Shown one piece after another: positions 9,406 to 17,549 of a stretch of DNA of 64,000 bases. The notes beneath the pieces are model-generated. The model had not been told where the DNA came from, made no database searches, and was given only the letters and a program-made list of their open reading frames with translations. Numbering within the stretch: position 1 is the first letter of the stretch; each line of letters begins with the position of its first letter. The translations under genes and the position numbers were made by a program. Origin of the DNA: Albimonas donghaensis (GTDB lineage Bacteria; Pseudomonadota; Alphaproteobacteria; Rhodobacterales; Rhodobacteraceae); contig NZ_FNMZ01000012.1 in the NCBI RefSeq assembly GCF_900106695.1, positions 59,342 to 123,341 on the forward strand, read 5' to 3'.

Positions 9406-10596
9406 TCACATCGCCTCCAGCGCCAGGGCGACGCCCTGTCCGCCGCCGATGCACAGGCTGACCATGGCGCGGCGCTGTCCCTCTCGCCGCATCGCGTGCA
9501 GCGCCCGGGTGACGAGGATCGCCCCCGTGGCGCCGATGGGGTGGCCGTGGGCGATGGCGCCGCCCTCGGGGTTGGTCACGTCCTCGGCGAGGCCCAGCTC
9601 CTGCATCACCGCCAGCGGCACGGCGGCGTAGGCCTCGTTGATCTCGACGCGCTCCAGGTCGCTCAGCCGCCAGCCGGCGCGCGCCAGCGCCTGGCGGATG
9701 GCGGGGGCGGGCGCGATGCCGAAGCGCTCGGGCGCCAGCGCCGAGACGCCCCAGGCCACCAGCCTTCCCAGCGGCGCGATCCCCTTCGCCTCGGCCGCGG
9801 CGCGGTCCATGACCAGCATCGCCGAGGCTCCGGCGTTCAGCCCCGGCGCGTTGCCCGCGGTGATCGTGCCGCTCTCCCGGAAGGCGGGGCGCAGGCGGGC
9901 GAGGGTTTCGGGCGTGGAGTCGGGGCGGGGGGCCTCGTCGCGGGCGAAGATCTCGGTTCCCTTGCGGGCGGGCGCGTCGACCGGGACGATTTCGGCGTCG
10001 AATTTCCCGGCGTCGCGGGCGGACGAGAACCGGGACTGCGAGCGGGCGGCCCATGCGTCCTGCGCCTCCCGCGTGATCTGCATCTCGGCGACCAGGTCCT
10101 CGGTGTGCCAGCCGGAATGCCGGCCCGAGAACGCGTCGTGCAGCCCGTCGCGCAGCATCGCGTCATGGACCGGCGCGTCGCCCATGCGCACGCCGCGCCT
10201 CGCGCCGGGCATCAGGTGCGGGGCGAGGTCCATGTTCTCCATCCCGCCCGCCACGGCGATGTCGGCATGCCCCAGCGCGATCTCCTGCGCCGCCGAGACG
10301 ATGGCCTGGGCGCCCGATCCGCAGACCCGGTTGACGGTCAGGGCCGGGGTCTCCTCGGCCAGGCCTCCCCGGATCGCGGCCTGGCGGGCGGGGTTCATGC
10401 CGGCGCCGGCCTGCACCACCTGGCCCATGACGGCGAGCTCCACCGCGTCGGCCGCCGGCCCGGCGCGGGCGAGCGTGGCGCGGATCGCGGCGGCGCCGAG
10501 ATCGGTGGCGGGGACCGCCTGCAGACCGCCGCCGAAGCCGCCAATGGCGGTGCGCGTCGGGTGGCAGAGCACGATGTCTCGGGGGGCGTCCAGCAT
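9406..10596 (-). CDS. Acetyl-CoA C-acyltransferase (thiolase)
   Basis: A 396-aa degradative/biosynthetic thiolase. Acyl-enzyme Cys is in NRVCGSGAQA (about C92). The oxyanion and base motifs NEAYA, GHPIGATG (His) and CIGGGQG (Cys) are all present. The start at MLDAPRD gives the normal length; a longer frame has no family sequence. The enzyme condenses or cleaves acyl-CoA plus acetyl-CoA in beta-oxidation or beta-ketothiolase steps. All catalytic residues are intact, unlike the thiolase-like gene at 16244. Confidence 0.9.
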   Translation of the reverse strand: MLDAPRDIVLCHPTRTAIGGFGGGLQAVPATDLGAAAIRATLARAGPAADAVELAVMGQVVQAGAGMNPARQAAIRGGLAEETPALTVNRVCGSGAQAIVSAAQEIALGHADIAVAGGMENMDLAPHLMPGARRGVRMGDAPVHDAMLRDGLHDAFSGRHSGWHTEDLVAEMQITREAQDAWAARSQSRFSSARDAGKFDAEIVPVDAPARKGTEIFARDEAPRPDSTPETLARLRPAFRESGTITAGNAPGLNAGASAMLVMDRAAAEAKGIAPLGRLVAWGVSALAPERFGIAPAPAIRQALARAGWRLSDLERVEINEAYAAVPLAVMQELGLAEDVTNPEGGAIAHGHPIGATGAILVTRALHAMRREGQRRAMVSLCIGGGQGVALALEAM

Positions 10597-10686
10597 GGGC
10601 GGGGTCTCCGGAATGGGTCGCGGGATTCGTGGGTTCCTTTTGGGAATGTAGTGTATGCGTGCATATGCCCGCAATGGGGCGCGCAA

Positions 10687-10721
10687 CAAAAAGCCCGGCC
10701 CGCTTGGATCGCGGGCCGGGC
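10687..10721 (-). terminator. Intrinsic terminator after osmC
   Basis: On the minus strand an 11-bp GC stem (gcccggcccgc and its complement, 7-nt loop) is followed by five T residues (10688-10692). It lies just downstream of the osmC stop and upstream of the thiolase start, so it separates the two units. Confidence 0.8.
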
Positions 10722-10745
10722 GAGGGCATGGGCCTGAGGCGCGGC

Positions 10746-11174
10746 TCAGGACAGGGTCGCGGTCAGCGTGATGTCGGTGTTCATCAGCTTGGAGATCGGG
10801 CAGTTGGCCTTGGCCTTGGCGGCCAGTTCCTGGAACTGCGCGTCATCCGTGCCGGGGATGGAGGCGGTCAGCTCCAGCGCGATGGAGGTCACCGCGAAGC
10901 CGTCGTCCAGCTTCTCCAGCGTCACCTTGGCGGTGGTGTTGAGCGACTTGGCGGTCAGCTCCGCCTCGCCCAGGATCAGCGACAGCGCCATGGTGAAGCA
11001 GCTGGCATGGGCGGCGCCGATCAGCTCCTCGGGGTTGGAGCCCTTCACGCCCTCGAAGCGGGTGGCGAAGCCGTAGGGATGGGCGTCGAGCGCGCCGCTT
11101 TCGGTGGAGATCGCGCCCTTGCCGTCCTTCAGGCCGCCGGACCAGGCGGCGGAGCCTTTGCGGGTGATTTTCAT
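10746..11174 (-). CDS. osmC: OsmC family peroxiredoxin
   Basis: A 142-aa thiol peroxidase that reduces organic hydroperoxides in the cytosol. The two redox Cys residues are in AAHASCFTMAL (C59) and KANCPISK (C125). GSNPEELIGAAHA and HPYGFATRFEG are OsmC signatures, and the length matches E. coli OsmC (143 aa). The start at MKITRKG is preceded by a purine-rich site. It is followed by a strong intrinsic terminator and is probably transcribed alone. Confidence 0.93.
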   Translation of the reverse strand: MKITRKGSAAWSGGLKDGKGAISTESGALDAHPYGFATRFEGVKGSNPEELIGAAHASCFTMALSLILGEAELTAKSLNTTAKVTLEKLDDGFAVTSIALELTASIPGTDDAQFQELAAKAKANCPISKLMNTDITLTATLS

Positions 11175-11263
11175 GGGGAAGTCCTTTGGTTGATGGTCGG
11201 GGTGGAATCCCGCCGCGGCGCGTGGCCCTGCGGCGGGGGCGATCCGGTGGGCGGGCGCGGGCG

Positions 11264-11902
11264 TCAGCCGTCGCGCGCCGCCAGCGCCGCCTCCAGCGCG
11301 TCGATCCGGGCCTGCATCTCGGCCTGGATCTTGGCGATGGTCGGCGCGATTTCGGCCGCGGAGAAGCGCGGCGTGATGTGCTGCGGGCAGTTCCACTCGA
11401 AGGCCTCGACCTCCACCACCATGGCGCGCTCCACCTTCGCGGGACGCTGGGGCGAGGGGTAGTCGGGCAGGGCCAGCAGGGCCGCGAGGTCGGGGCGCTC
11501 GGCCAGGTCCATCGCCCGCGCCCGGCCGATCAGCTTCAGCCGCCCCTGCCGCGCCGCGTCGAGAAAGAAGAACGACGCGCGGTCGTCGGCCTCCAGCGCG
11601 CCGACCGAGATGTATTGCCGGTTGCCGCGGAAATCGGGGAAGGCGAACGCGCGCTCCGAGATCGCGCGCACGAAGCCCGGGGGACCGCCGCGATGCTGCA
11701 TGTAGGGCCAGCCGGTCTCGCCATGGGTGGCCATGAAGAAGGAATCGCGGCTCTCGATGAAGGCGCGCTCCTCGGGGCCCAGCCGGTCGGGGCCGTCCTG
11801 CGCCGCGTCCGCGTCGCGGGGATGGGCGAGGCGGCCGAGCAGCGCCTCCTGCGTCGCAAGCGCGTGGGGGCCGAACATCTGGTTGCGGTAATGCGCGGTC
11901 AT
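11264..11902 (-). CDS. Pyridoxamine 5'-phosphate oxidase-family protein
   Basis: A 212-aa flavin-binding split-barrel protein. Typical parts are SFFMATHGETGWPYMQHRGGPPGFV and RGNRQYISVGALEADDRASFFFLD, and the C-terminal helix (IAPTIAKIQAEMQARIDALEAALAARDG) is likely a coiled coil. Family members bind FMN or F420; the substrate is unknown. The gene is 15 bp downstream of the TetR gene and likely cotranscribed with it, so the TetR may control it. Confidence 0.82.
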   Translation of the reverse strand: MTAHYRNQMFGPHALATQEALLGRLAHPRDADAAQDGPDRLGPEERAFIESRDSFFMATHGETGWPYMQHRGGPPGFVRAISERAFAFPDFRGNRQYISVGALEADDRASFFFLDAARQGRLKLIGRARAMDLAERPDLAALLALPDYPSPQRPAKVERAMVVEVEAFEWNCPQHITPRFSAAEIAPTIAKIQAEMQARIDALEAALAARDG

Positions 11903-11917
11903 CTCGGGGGGCTCCGG

Positions 11918-12505
11918 TCAGGCTGAAACGGCAAGGGGGACGGCGGGCGCGAGCTCGTCCCGCAGGGAGGTCAGCGCCCGACGCCAAGGGGCCTCGCTGC
12001 GCATCCCGCGCGACAGGACCAGCCCGCCATGCAGGAACATCGCGGCGCGCTCGCCCCGCGCGCGGGCGTCTTCGGGCGCGGCGCCGGCTTCCTCGGCCAG
12101 CGCCGCGAAGGCGGCGACCAGCTTTTCGAAGGCGGCGCGCACGCCGTCGACGAAGGGGCCGTCCTCCTCCCGCGGGGCCGAGAGCATGTTGAGCAGGCAG
12201 GCCCGCGCCCCCCCGGCATAGAAGGCGTCGAGCCCCTCGGCCGCGCGGGCGGCGCGCTCGTCCGGCGCGCCCTCGCCCTGAAGCAGGACCAGCGCGAGGT
12301 CGTCGAGCCGGGCGGAGGCGTTGGCCAGAACCTCTTCCGCCATCTGGCGTTTGCCGCCGGGAAAGCGGTGGTAGAGGCTGGCCTTGCGCAGCCCCGACGC
12401 GGCGGCGAGATGCGCGAGCGAGGCGCCTTCGAAGCCGCGGTCGCAAAACACTTCCGCAAGGCGGATCAGCAGCGCGTCGTCCTCTATGCTTTGCGGTCGG
12501 GCCAT
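11918..12505 (-). CDS. TetR/AcrR-family transcriptional regulator
   Basis: A 195-aa repressor. The N-terminal HTH is LIRLAEVFCDRGFEGASLAHLAAASGLRKASLYHRFPGGK; the rest is the ligand-binding helical domain. The start at MARPQSI lies 38 bp from a perfect 16-bp palindrome. It is divergent from an SDR gene and upstream of the PNPOx-like gene. Autoregulation plus control of the SDR is likely. Confidence 0.9.
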   Translation of the reverse strand: MARPQSIEDDALLIRLAEVFCDRGFEGASLAHLAAASGLRKASLYHRFPGGKRQMAEEVLANASARLDDLALVLLQGEGAPDERAARAAEGLDAFYAGGARACLLNMLSAPREEDGPFVDGVRAAFEKLVAAFAALAEEAGAAPEDARARGERAAMFLHGGLVLSRGMRSEAPWRRALTSLRDELAPAVPLAVSA

Positions 12506-12543
12506 CGGGGTCTCCTGCGGGGGCGGCGTTGGCGGAGATCTAT

Positions 12544-12559
12544 TACCGAACGTTCGGTA
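12544..12559. promoter_or_regulatory. TetR operator, perfect 16-bp palindrome
   Basis: taccgaacgttcggta is perfectly symmetrical. It is 38 bp upstream of the TetR start and about 120 bp upstream of the divergent SDR start. The size and symmetry match TetR-family operators. Confidence 0.75.
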
Positions 12560-12676
12560 TTCAAGAGGGGGCGCCGAAATTCTCCCGCCGCTTTCGACGC
12601 AAGCCGCGGGCGGGGCGGAAAGGCAGGCTCCGGAGCGTTCCCGGGGGGCCCTCTCCCGGCCATTCGGAGACCCGCC

Positions 12677-13483
12677 ATGGAGCCTTATCGCGAGCTGAGC
12701 CGTTCGATCCGCGGGCGCCGCGCCATCGTCACCGGGGCGGCCAGCGGCATGGGGCGGGCCACCGCCCACCTGCTGGCGCGGGAGGGCGCGGACGTCGCCG
12801 TCACCGACCTGCGCCCCGAGGCCTGCGAGGCCGTCGCCGCCGAGATCGACGCCGCCCGCGCCGCGCCGGGCGGCGAGGGCATCGGGCGCGCCGTGCCCAT
12901 GGCGCTGGACGTCGCCGACGCGGACGCGATCCGCGAAAGCGTGCCCGCCCTGGCCGAGGAGCTGGGCGGGCTGGACATCCTGATCAACAACGCCGGTTTC
13001 TCACGCCACCCGGCCTTCGAGGATGACGAAGCCTATGAGGCCGCCTGGACCGCGAGCCTCGCCGGCATGCTGTCGGCCCATCAGCGGATGATCCGCGCGG
13101 CGCTGCCGTGGCTGCGCAAGTCGGATGCGGCGCGGATCGTCAACATCGCCTCGACCGAGGGTTGGGGCGCCACCAAGGGCAACTCGCCCTATGTCGCGGC
13201 CAAGACCGGCGTCATCGGCCTGACCCGCGCGCTGGCGGTGGATTTCGGGCGTGAGGGCATTACGGTGAACTGCATCTGCCCCGGCCCGATCCTGACCGGC
13301 ATCACCTCGCATATCTCGGAGGAGCACAAGGCGATTTTCGCCAAGCGCCGCACGGCGCTGGGCCGCTACGGGCATCCCGAGGAGGTGGCTCATGTCACGC
13401 TGAGCCTGGTCCTGCCGGCGGCGAGCTACATCACCGGCGTCGCGATCCCGGTGGACGGGGGCCTGACCATCAAGAACGCCTGA
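12677..13483 (+). CDS. SDR-family oxidoreductase
   Basis: A 268-aa classical SDR. It has TGAASGMG (cofactor loop, residues 18-25), NNAGF, a catalytic Ser in NIASTEG, and Tyr-Lys in SPYVAAKTG. The C-terminal ASYITGVAIPVDGGL is typical of FabG-like members. The VTDLRPE sequence after strand 2 suggests NAD preference. The start is supported by ggaga 9 nt upstream. It is divergent from, and probably repressed by, the TetR regulator. Confidence 0.88.
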   Translation: MEPYRELSRSIRGRRAIVTGAASGMGRATAHLLAREGADVAVTDLRPEACEAVAAEIDAARAAPGGEGIGRAVPMALDVADADAIRESVPALAEELGGLDILINNAGFSRHPAFEDDEAYEAAWTASLAGMLSAHQRMIRAALPWLRKSDAARIVNIASTEGWGATKGNSPYVAAKTGVIGLTRALAVDFGREGITVNCICPGPILTGITSHISEEHKAIFAKRRTALGRYGHPEEVAHVTLSLVLPAASYITGVAIPVDGGLTIKNA

Positions 13484-13549
13484 ACCGAGGGAGCGGGGCG
13501 TGCAGGGCGCGCGCCGCCCCGCCTTCGCGCATCGATCCCGGACGGGCGC

Positions 13550-13575
13550 GGCGGGTTCGCACCCGCCCTACGGCG
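13550..13575. repeat. REP-like hairpin, copy 2
   Basis: ggcgggt-tcgc-acccgcc followed by ctacggcg. Same arms and same 3' octamer as copy 1. It sits between the convergent SDR and amidohydrolase genes. Confidence 0.75.
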
Positions 13576-13580
13576 GCTGC

Positions 13581-14783
13581 TCAGACGATCACCGCCCCGT
13601 TCTCCGCCACCTTGCGGCCGTGCTTCCAGACCTGCCGATCGCGGGGGCGGGCGGCCACGGCCTCGGCCGTGTGGCGGGCGTCGAGGGTCACGAAATCCGC
13701 CGGGGCGCCGGGGCGGAAGCCGTAGTCGGACAGGCCGAGAGCCGCGGCCCCGCCCTCGGTCACCATGTCGAAACAGGCCGCGAGCTGCGCGTCCACCGCG
13801 AAGCCGGAGCGGTAGCCGATCATGTTGGCCCGTCCCAGCATGTCGCCATCCCCCCAGGGCCACCAGGAATCCCGGATGTTGTCGCAGCCGCCGAAGACCG
13901 TGACCCCGGCCTCGCGCAGCAGCGCCACCGGGGGCAGGGGGCGGGCGCCGGGCGCGTTGGTCATGATCGCCACCCCGGCCTTCGCCAACGCCTCCGCCGC
14001 CCGGCGCTGGAGCGGCTCGGGCACGTCCCCCAACCCGTAGGCGTGGGAGATCGCGACCAGCCCCTGCATGCCCAGCGCGCGGGTCCGCTGGGCGATGCGC
14101 TCGATCTCGAACACCCCCAGATGGCCCGCATCGTGCAGGTGGATGTCGACGGGGGCGCCGTGACGCTCGGCCAGGCCGAAGACCACGTCGAGATGCCCCT
14201 CCAGGTCGCCGTCGAACCCGGCGGGGTCGAGCCCGCCCACCACGTCGCATCCCAGCGCCATGGCCTCGTCCATCAGGTCGGCGACGCCGGGCTCGGCCAG
14301 GATCCCGGACTGGGGGAAGGCGCAGAGCTGAAGGTCGATGCGGTCCGCCCAGGCGGCGCGCATCTCCAGCAGCGCCTCGGCGTGGGAGAGGCCGCGGGCG
14401 AGGTCGATGATGAGATGCGAGCGCATGCGGGTGGAGCCCTGCGCGAGGCACAGCTCCATCTGCGCCCGGGCGCGTTCGGCCAGGGGGGCGGCTTCGGCGA
14501 GGTTCTCGTTCTGGAAGCGCACCCGCTCGCGCACGTCGAAGCCGGCGGTGTTGGGTTTGTGGGGGACCCAGGCGTCGCCGATGAAGGAGGTGTCGAGATG
14601 GACATGCCCCTCGACGAAGCCCGGCGCCGCCAGCCGGCCCCCGAAATCCACCGTCGCGGCGGTCTCGGGACGGGGGGCGCCGTCCTCCAGCACGGTTTCG
14701 ATGCGCCCGCCGGTCACGGCGAAGCCCGCGCGGCGCCCATCGGGCAGGAGGGCGTTCTCGAAAAGGGTGTCGCAGGCGGTCAT
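13581..14783 (-). CDS. Amidohydrolase, cytosine-deaminase-like
   Basis: A 400-aa metal-dependent hydrolase. Metal ligands are visible in GFVEGHVHLD (HxH), in HLHDAGHLG and HAYGLG, and in GGCDNIRDSWWPWGDGDML (catalytic Asp). This last motif is typical of the cytosine deaminase / AtzC group, which deaminates rings or removes side chains. The start at MTACDTL gives the usual length. It may share an operon with the SDR upstream (about 100 bp). The substrate is unknown. Confidence 0.85.
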   Translation of the reverse strand: MTACDTLFENALLPDGRRAGFAVTGGRIETVLEDGAPRPETAATVDFGGRLAAPGFVEGHVHLDTSFIGDAWVPHKPNTAGFDVRERVRFQNENLAEAAPLAERARAQMELCLAQGSTRMRSHLIIDLARGLSHAEALLEMRAAWADRIDLQLCAFPQSGILAEPGVADLMDEAMALGCDVVGGLDPAGFDGDLEGHLDVVFGLAERHGAPVDIHLHDAGHLGVFEIERIAQRTRALGMQGLVAISHAYGLGDVPEPLQRRAAEALAKAGVAIMTNAPGARPLPPVALLREAGVTVFGGCDNIRDSWWPWGDGDMLGRANMIGYRSGFAVDAQLAACFDMVTEGGAAALGLSDYGFRPGAPADFVTLDARHTAEAVAARPRDRQVWKHGRKVAENGAVIV

Positions 14784-14881
14784 GGGCGCGGGTCCGGGAC
14801 GGTTGGGAGGGGGCGGTTGGGAGGCCCCCCGATCATGCCCGGCCCCGGCCGCCCCGTCACCTGCGGCGCAGGCGTCGCGCC

Positions 14882-15700
14882 TTACGGGTTCATCTGGCTG
14901 CCGCCATTGGCCGAAATGCGCTGCCCGGTGATGTAGGAGGCCGCGTCGGACAGCAGGAAGCAGATCGGGTTCGCCGCTTCCTGCGGGCTCGACCAGCGGC
15001 CCATGGGCACGCGGGCGAGATAGGTGTCGCGGAACTTTTCGCTGCGCACCGTCTCGGTCATCGGGGTCTCGACCATGCCGAAGGCCACCGCGTTGGCGCG
15101 GATGTTGTAGCGCGCCCATTCGCGGGCCATGGACATGGTGGCCCCGAGGATGCCCGATTTGGCCACGGAGTAGTTGATCTGCCCGATGGTCCCCTGCACG
15201 CCCGCGTCGGACGAGATGTTGACGATGGCGCCGCCGCTTTCGTCTCCCGCCTTGTGGCGCGCGATCATGTGGGCGCCCGCCGCCTGGATGAAGCGCCAGG
15301 CGCCGGTGAGGTGGACGTCGATGACCTCGCGCCACTGATCCTCGGTCATCTTGGAGATCATCGCCGGGCGGGTGATGCCGGCGTTGTTCACCAGCCCGTG
15401 CAGGGCGCCGAAACGCGCGACCGTCTCGGCCACCGCGGCGTCGGCGAAACCGGGCTCGGCGACGCTGCCGATCAGGCGCAGGGACCGGCCCTCGGGCAGG
15501 CCCGCCTGCGTCTCGGCCAGGGCGTCGGCGTTCATGTCCACCAGCCCGACCGCGCCGCCCAGCCCGCAGACCAGTTCCGCCACCGCGCGCCCGATGCCCT
15601 GGCCGGCGCCGGTGATGATCACGGCGCGGCCCGAGAGGCTCATGGGATTGAGGGTCGGCGCGGCGGTCGGGGTCGGATTCGCATCGCTTGAGGCGGGCAT
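14882..15700 (-). CDS. SDR-family oxidoreductase
   Basis: A 272-aa SDR with TGAGQGIGRAV, NNAGITRP, SSDAG (Ser) and NYSVAKSG (Tyr/Lys), and a C-terminal ASYITGQRISANGG. The longer start at 15700 is preferred because ccggagac stands 8-10 nt upstream, while the in-frame ATG at 15643 has no ribosome site. It is divergent from the OB-fold/thiolase/ligase operon across a 149-bp gap. It may oxidise a hydroxyacyl-CoA intermediate of that pathway (inference). Confidence 0.87.
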   Translation of the reverse strand: MPASSDANPTPTAAPTLNPMSLSGRAVIITGAGQGIGRAVAELVCGLGGAVGLVDMNADALAETQAGLPEGRSLRLIGSVAEPGFADAAVAETVARFGALHGLVNNAGITRPAMISKMTEDQWREVIDVHLTGAWRFIQAAGAHMIARHKAGDESGGAIVNISSDAGVQGTIGQINYSVAKSGILGATMSMAREWARYNIRANAVAFGMVETPMTETVRSEKFRDTYLARVPMGRWSSPQEAANPICFLLSDAASYITGQRISANGGSQMNP

Positions 15701-15849
15701 GGCGCAAGTCTCCGGCTTCGGTCTGGCGCATGGTCGCGCCGGGAGGGTTCCGCCGCGCGTTCGGCGGGACCGTCGTCGCATAGCCGGCGCCGGGGAGGAC
15801 GTCTTGCGTCCGCCGCCGGTTCGCCGCGAGAGAAACGGGAGGAGACCCG

Positions 15850-16242
15850 ATGACCGCACCCGCCCCCGAAACCGGCATCAAACCGGAGGCCGACTGGCTG
15901 GCGCATCTCGCCGCCGGCCGCTTCATGCTGCCTCGCGCCAAGGCCTCCGGTCAGGTTTTCTGGCATCCCCGCGTGGCCGAGCCGCGCACCGGCGACACCG
16001 ATCTGGAATGGGTCGAGGCGACGGGCCGCGGCGTGGTCTATTCGACCTCGGTCATGCGGATGCGGCCGCCGAAACCGTCCTACAACGTCGCGCTGATCGA
16101 CCTGGAGGAAGGCCCGCGCATGATGTCCCGCGTCGACGGCCTGCCGCCCGAGGAGGTCCGCATCGGCATGAAGGTGCAGGCGAAGATCATCGAGGAGGAC
16201 GGCGCCCCCCTGCTGGTCTTTCTCCCCGTCGGAGGCGCGTGA
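15850..16242 (+). CDS. OB-fold DUF35 protein lacking zinc-ribbon cysteines
   Basis: A 130-aa member of the Zn-ribbon OB-fold (DUF35) family. These proteins act as partners of thiolase-like or SCP-x-like enzymes on CoA thioesters. The OB-fold part is readable (residues 50-125: TGRGVVYSTSVMRM...YNVALIDLEEGPRMMSRVDG). At the ribbon position, normally CxxC...CxxC, this protein has LPRAKASGQVFWHPRV and no Cys. It lies directly upstream of the thiolase-like gene (1-bp gap), which fits an obligate complex. aggag precedes the start. Confidence 0.85.
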   Translation: MTAPAPETGIKPEADWLAHLAAGRFMLPRAKASGQVFWHPRVAEPRTGDTDLEWVEATGRGVVYSTSVMRMRPPKPSYNVALIDLEEGPRMMSRVDGLPPEEVRIGMKVQAKIIEEDGAPLLVFLPVGGA

Positions 16243-16243
16243 G

Positions 16244-17398
16244 ATGGCCGAGAAATTCCCCCGCGGGCGCACCGCCATCGTCGGCGCCGCCACCCATGGC
16301 ATGGGCGAGGCGCACGGTTTCGACGCCATGGACATCGCCGTCCACGCCTCGGTCAAGGCGCTGAAACAGGCCGGGCTGACGCCGGCGGATTGCGACGGGC
16401 TGTGGATCGGGCTGCCGCAGGACTATATCTCCGGCCTCAGCTTCGCCCAGCAGCTTGGCCTGAATCCGAAGGTGACCGGCAACAACCGCACCGGCGGCTC
16501 GGCCTTCATGACCCATGTGGCCGAGGCCGCGCTGGCGCTGGATGCGGGGATCATCGACACCGCGCTGATCGCCTATGGCTCGGTCCAGCGCACGGCGTCG
16601 GGGAAGCTGCAGAGCTCGGCCCGCCCGGACGCGTTCGAGGGGCCCTACAAGCCGGTGCTGCCGGTGGCCGCCTATGCGCTCGCCGCCGCGCGCCACATGC
16701 ACCAGTACGGCACGACGCCCGAGCAGCTGGCCGAGGTCGCCGTCGCCGCCCGCGACTGGGCCAAGCTGAACCCGGACGCCTTCATGCGCGAGGATCTGAG
16801 CGTCGCGGATGTGCTGGGCGCCCGCCGCGTCGCCGACCCGCTGGGGGTGCGCGACTGCTGCCTGGTCACGGACGGCGCCGCCGCCATCGTGATGACCCGC
16901 GCCGACCGCGCCAAGGACCTGACCGCGACCCCGGTCCATGTGCTCGGGACCGCGGCGGCGACCTTCCACATGAACATCTCGATGATGCCGGATCTGACCG
17001 TTTCGGCCGCGTCCGAGTCCGGTCCGCGGGCGCTGGCGCAGGCGGGGGTGGGCCTGTCGGATATCGACGTGGTCGCGCTCTACGACGCATTCACCATCAA
17101 CACGATCCTGTTCCTCGAAGACCTCGGCTTCTGCCCCAAGGGCGAGGGCGGGCGCTTCGTCGAGGGCGGGCGCATCGCGCCGGGGGGCGCGCTGCCGGTC
17201 AACACCAATGGCGGCGGGCTGAGCTGCGTGCATCCCGGCATGTACGGGCTGTTCGTGCTGGTCGAGGCCGCGCAGCAGATCATGGGCGGGCTCGGGGACC
17301 GGCAGGTTCCGGACGCGAAGATCGCGCTGGCCCATGGCAATGGCGGTTTCCTGTCGAGCCAGGTCACGACGATCCTCGGCGCGCCGGAGACCGTGTGA
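16244..17398 (+). CDS. SCP-x/Ltp-type thiolase-like protein (probable aldolase)
   Basis: A 384-aa thiolase-fold protein of the lipid-transfer (SCP-x) group. At the usual nucleophile site it reads NRTGGSAFMTHV, with no Cys. The second block NTNGGGLSCVHPGMYGLF and the NGGFLSSQ end are kept. Ltp2-type steroid side-chain aldolases share this pattern and need a DUF35 partner, which is encoded directly upstream. A retro-aldol cleavage of a branched acyl-CoA is therefore likelier than classical thiolysis. The substrate is not readable. Confidence 0.82.
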   Translation: MAEKFPRGRTAIVGAATHGMGEAHGFDAMDIAVHASVKALKQAGLTPADCDGLWIGLPQDYISGLSFAQQLGLNPKVTGNNRTGGSAFMTHVAEAALALDAGIIDTALIAYGSVQRTASGKLQSSARPDAFEGPYKPVLPVAAYALAAARHMHQYGTTPEQLAEVAVAARDWAKLNPDAFMREDLSVADVLGARRVADPLGVRDCCLVTDGAAAIVMTRADRAKDLTATPVHVLGTAAATFHMNISMMPDLTVSAASESGPRALAQAGVGLSDIDVVALYDAFTINTILFLEDLGFCPKGEGGRFVEGGRIAPGGALPVNTNGGGLSCVHPGMYGLFVLVEAAQQIMGGLGDRQVPDAKIALAHGNGGFLSSQVTTILGAPETV

Positions 17399-17549
17399 GC
17401 GGGTTTCGCCCATCGGAACCCGAAACCGTTTCCCTCGTTCCGCGGGACCGGTAAGTTCGCCCGACCACCCGCGGGCCGGCCCCTCCGGCCCGGCCCGCGG
17501 CCCAATCACGAGCGGCGCCCGGACGCGCCGCCACCCGGGAGGAGCCCCC

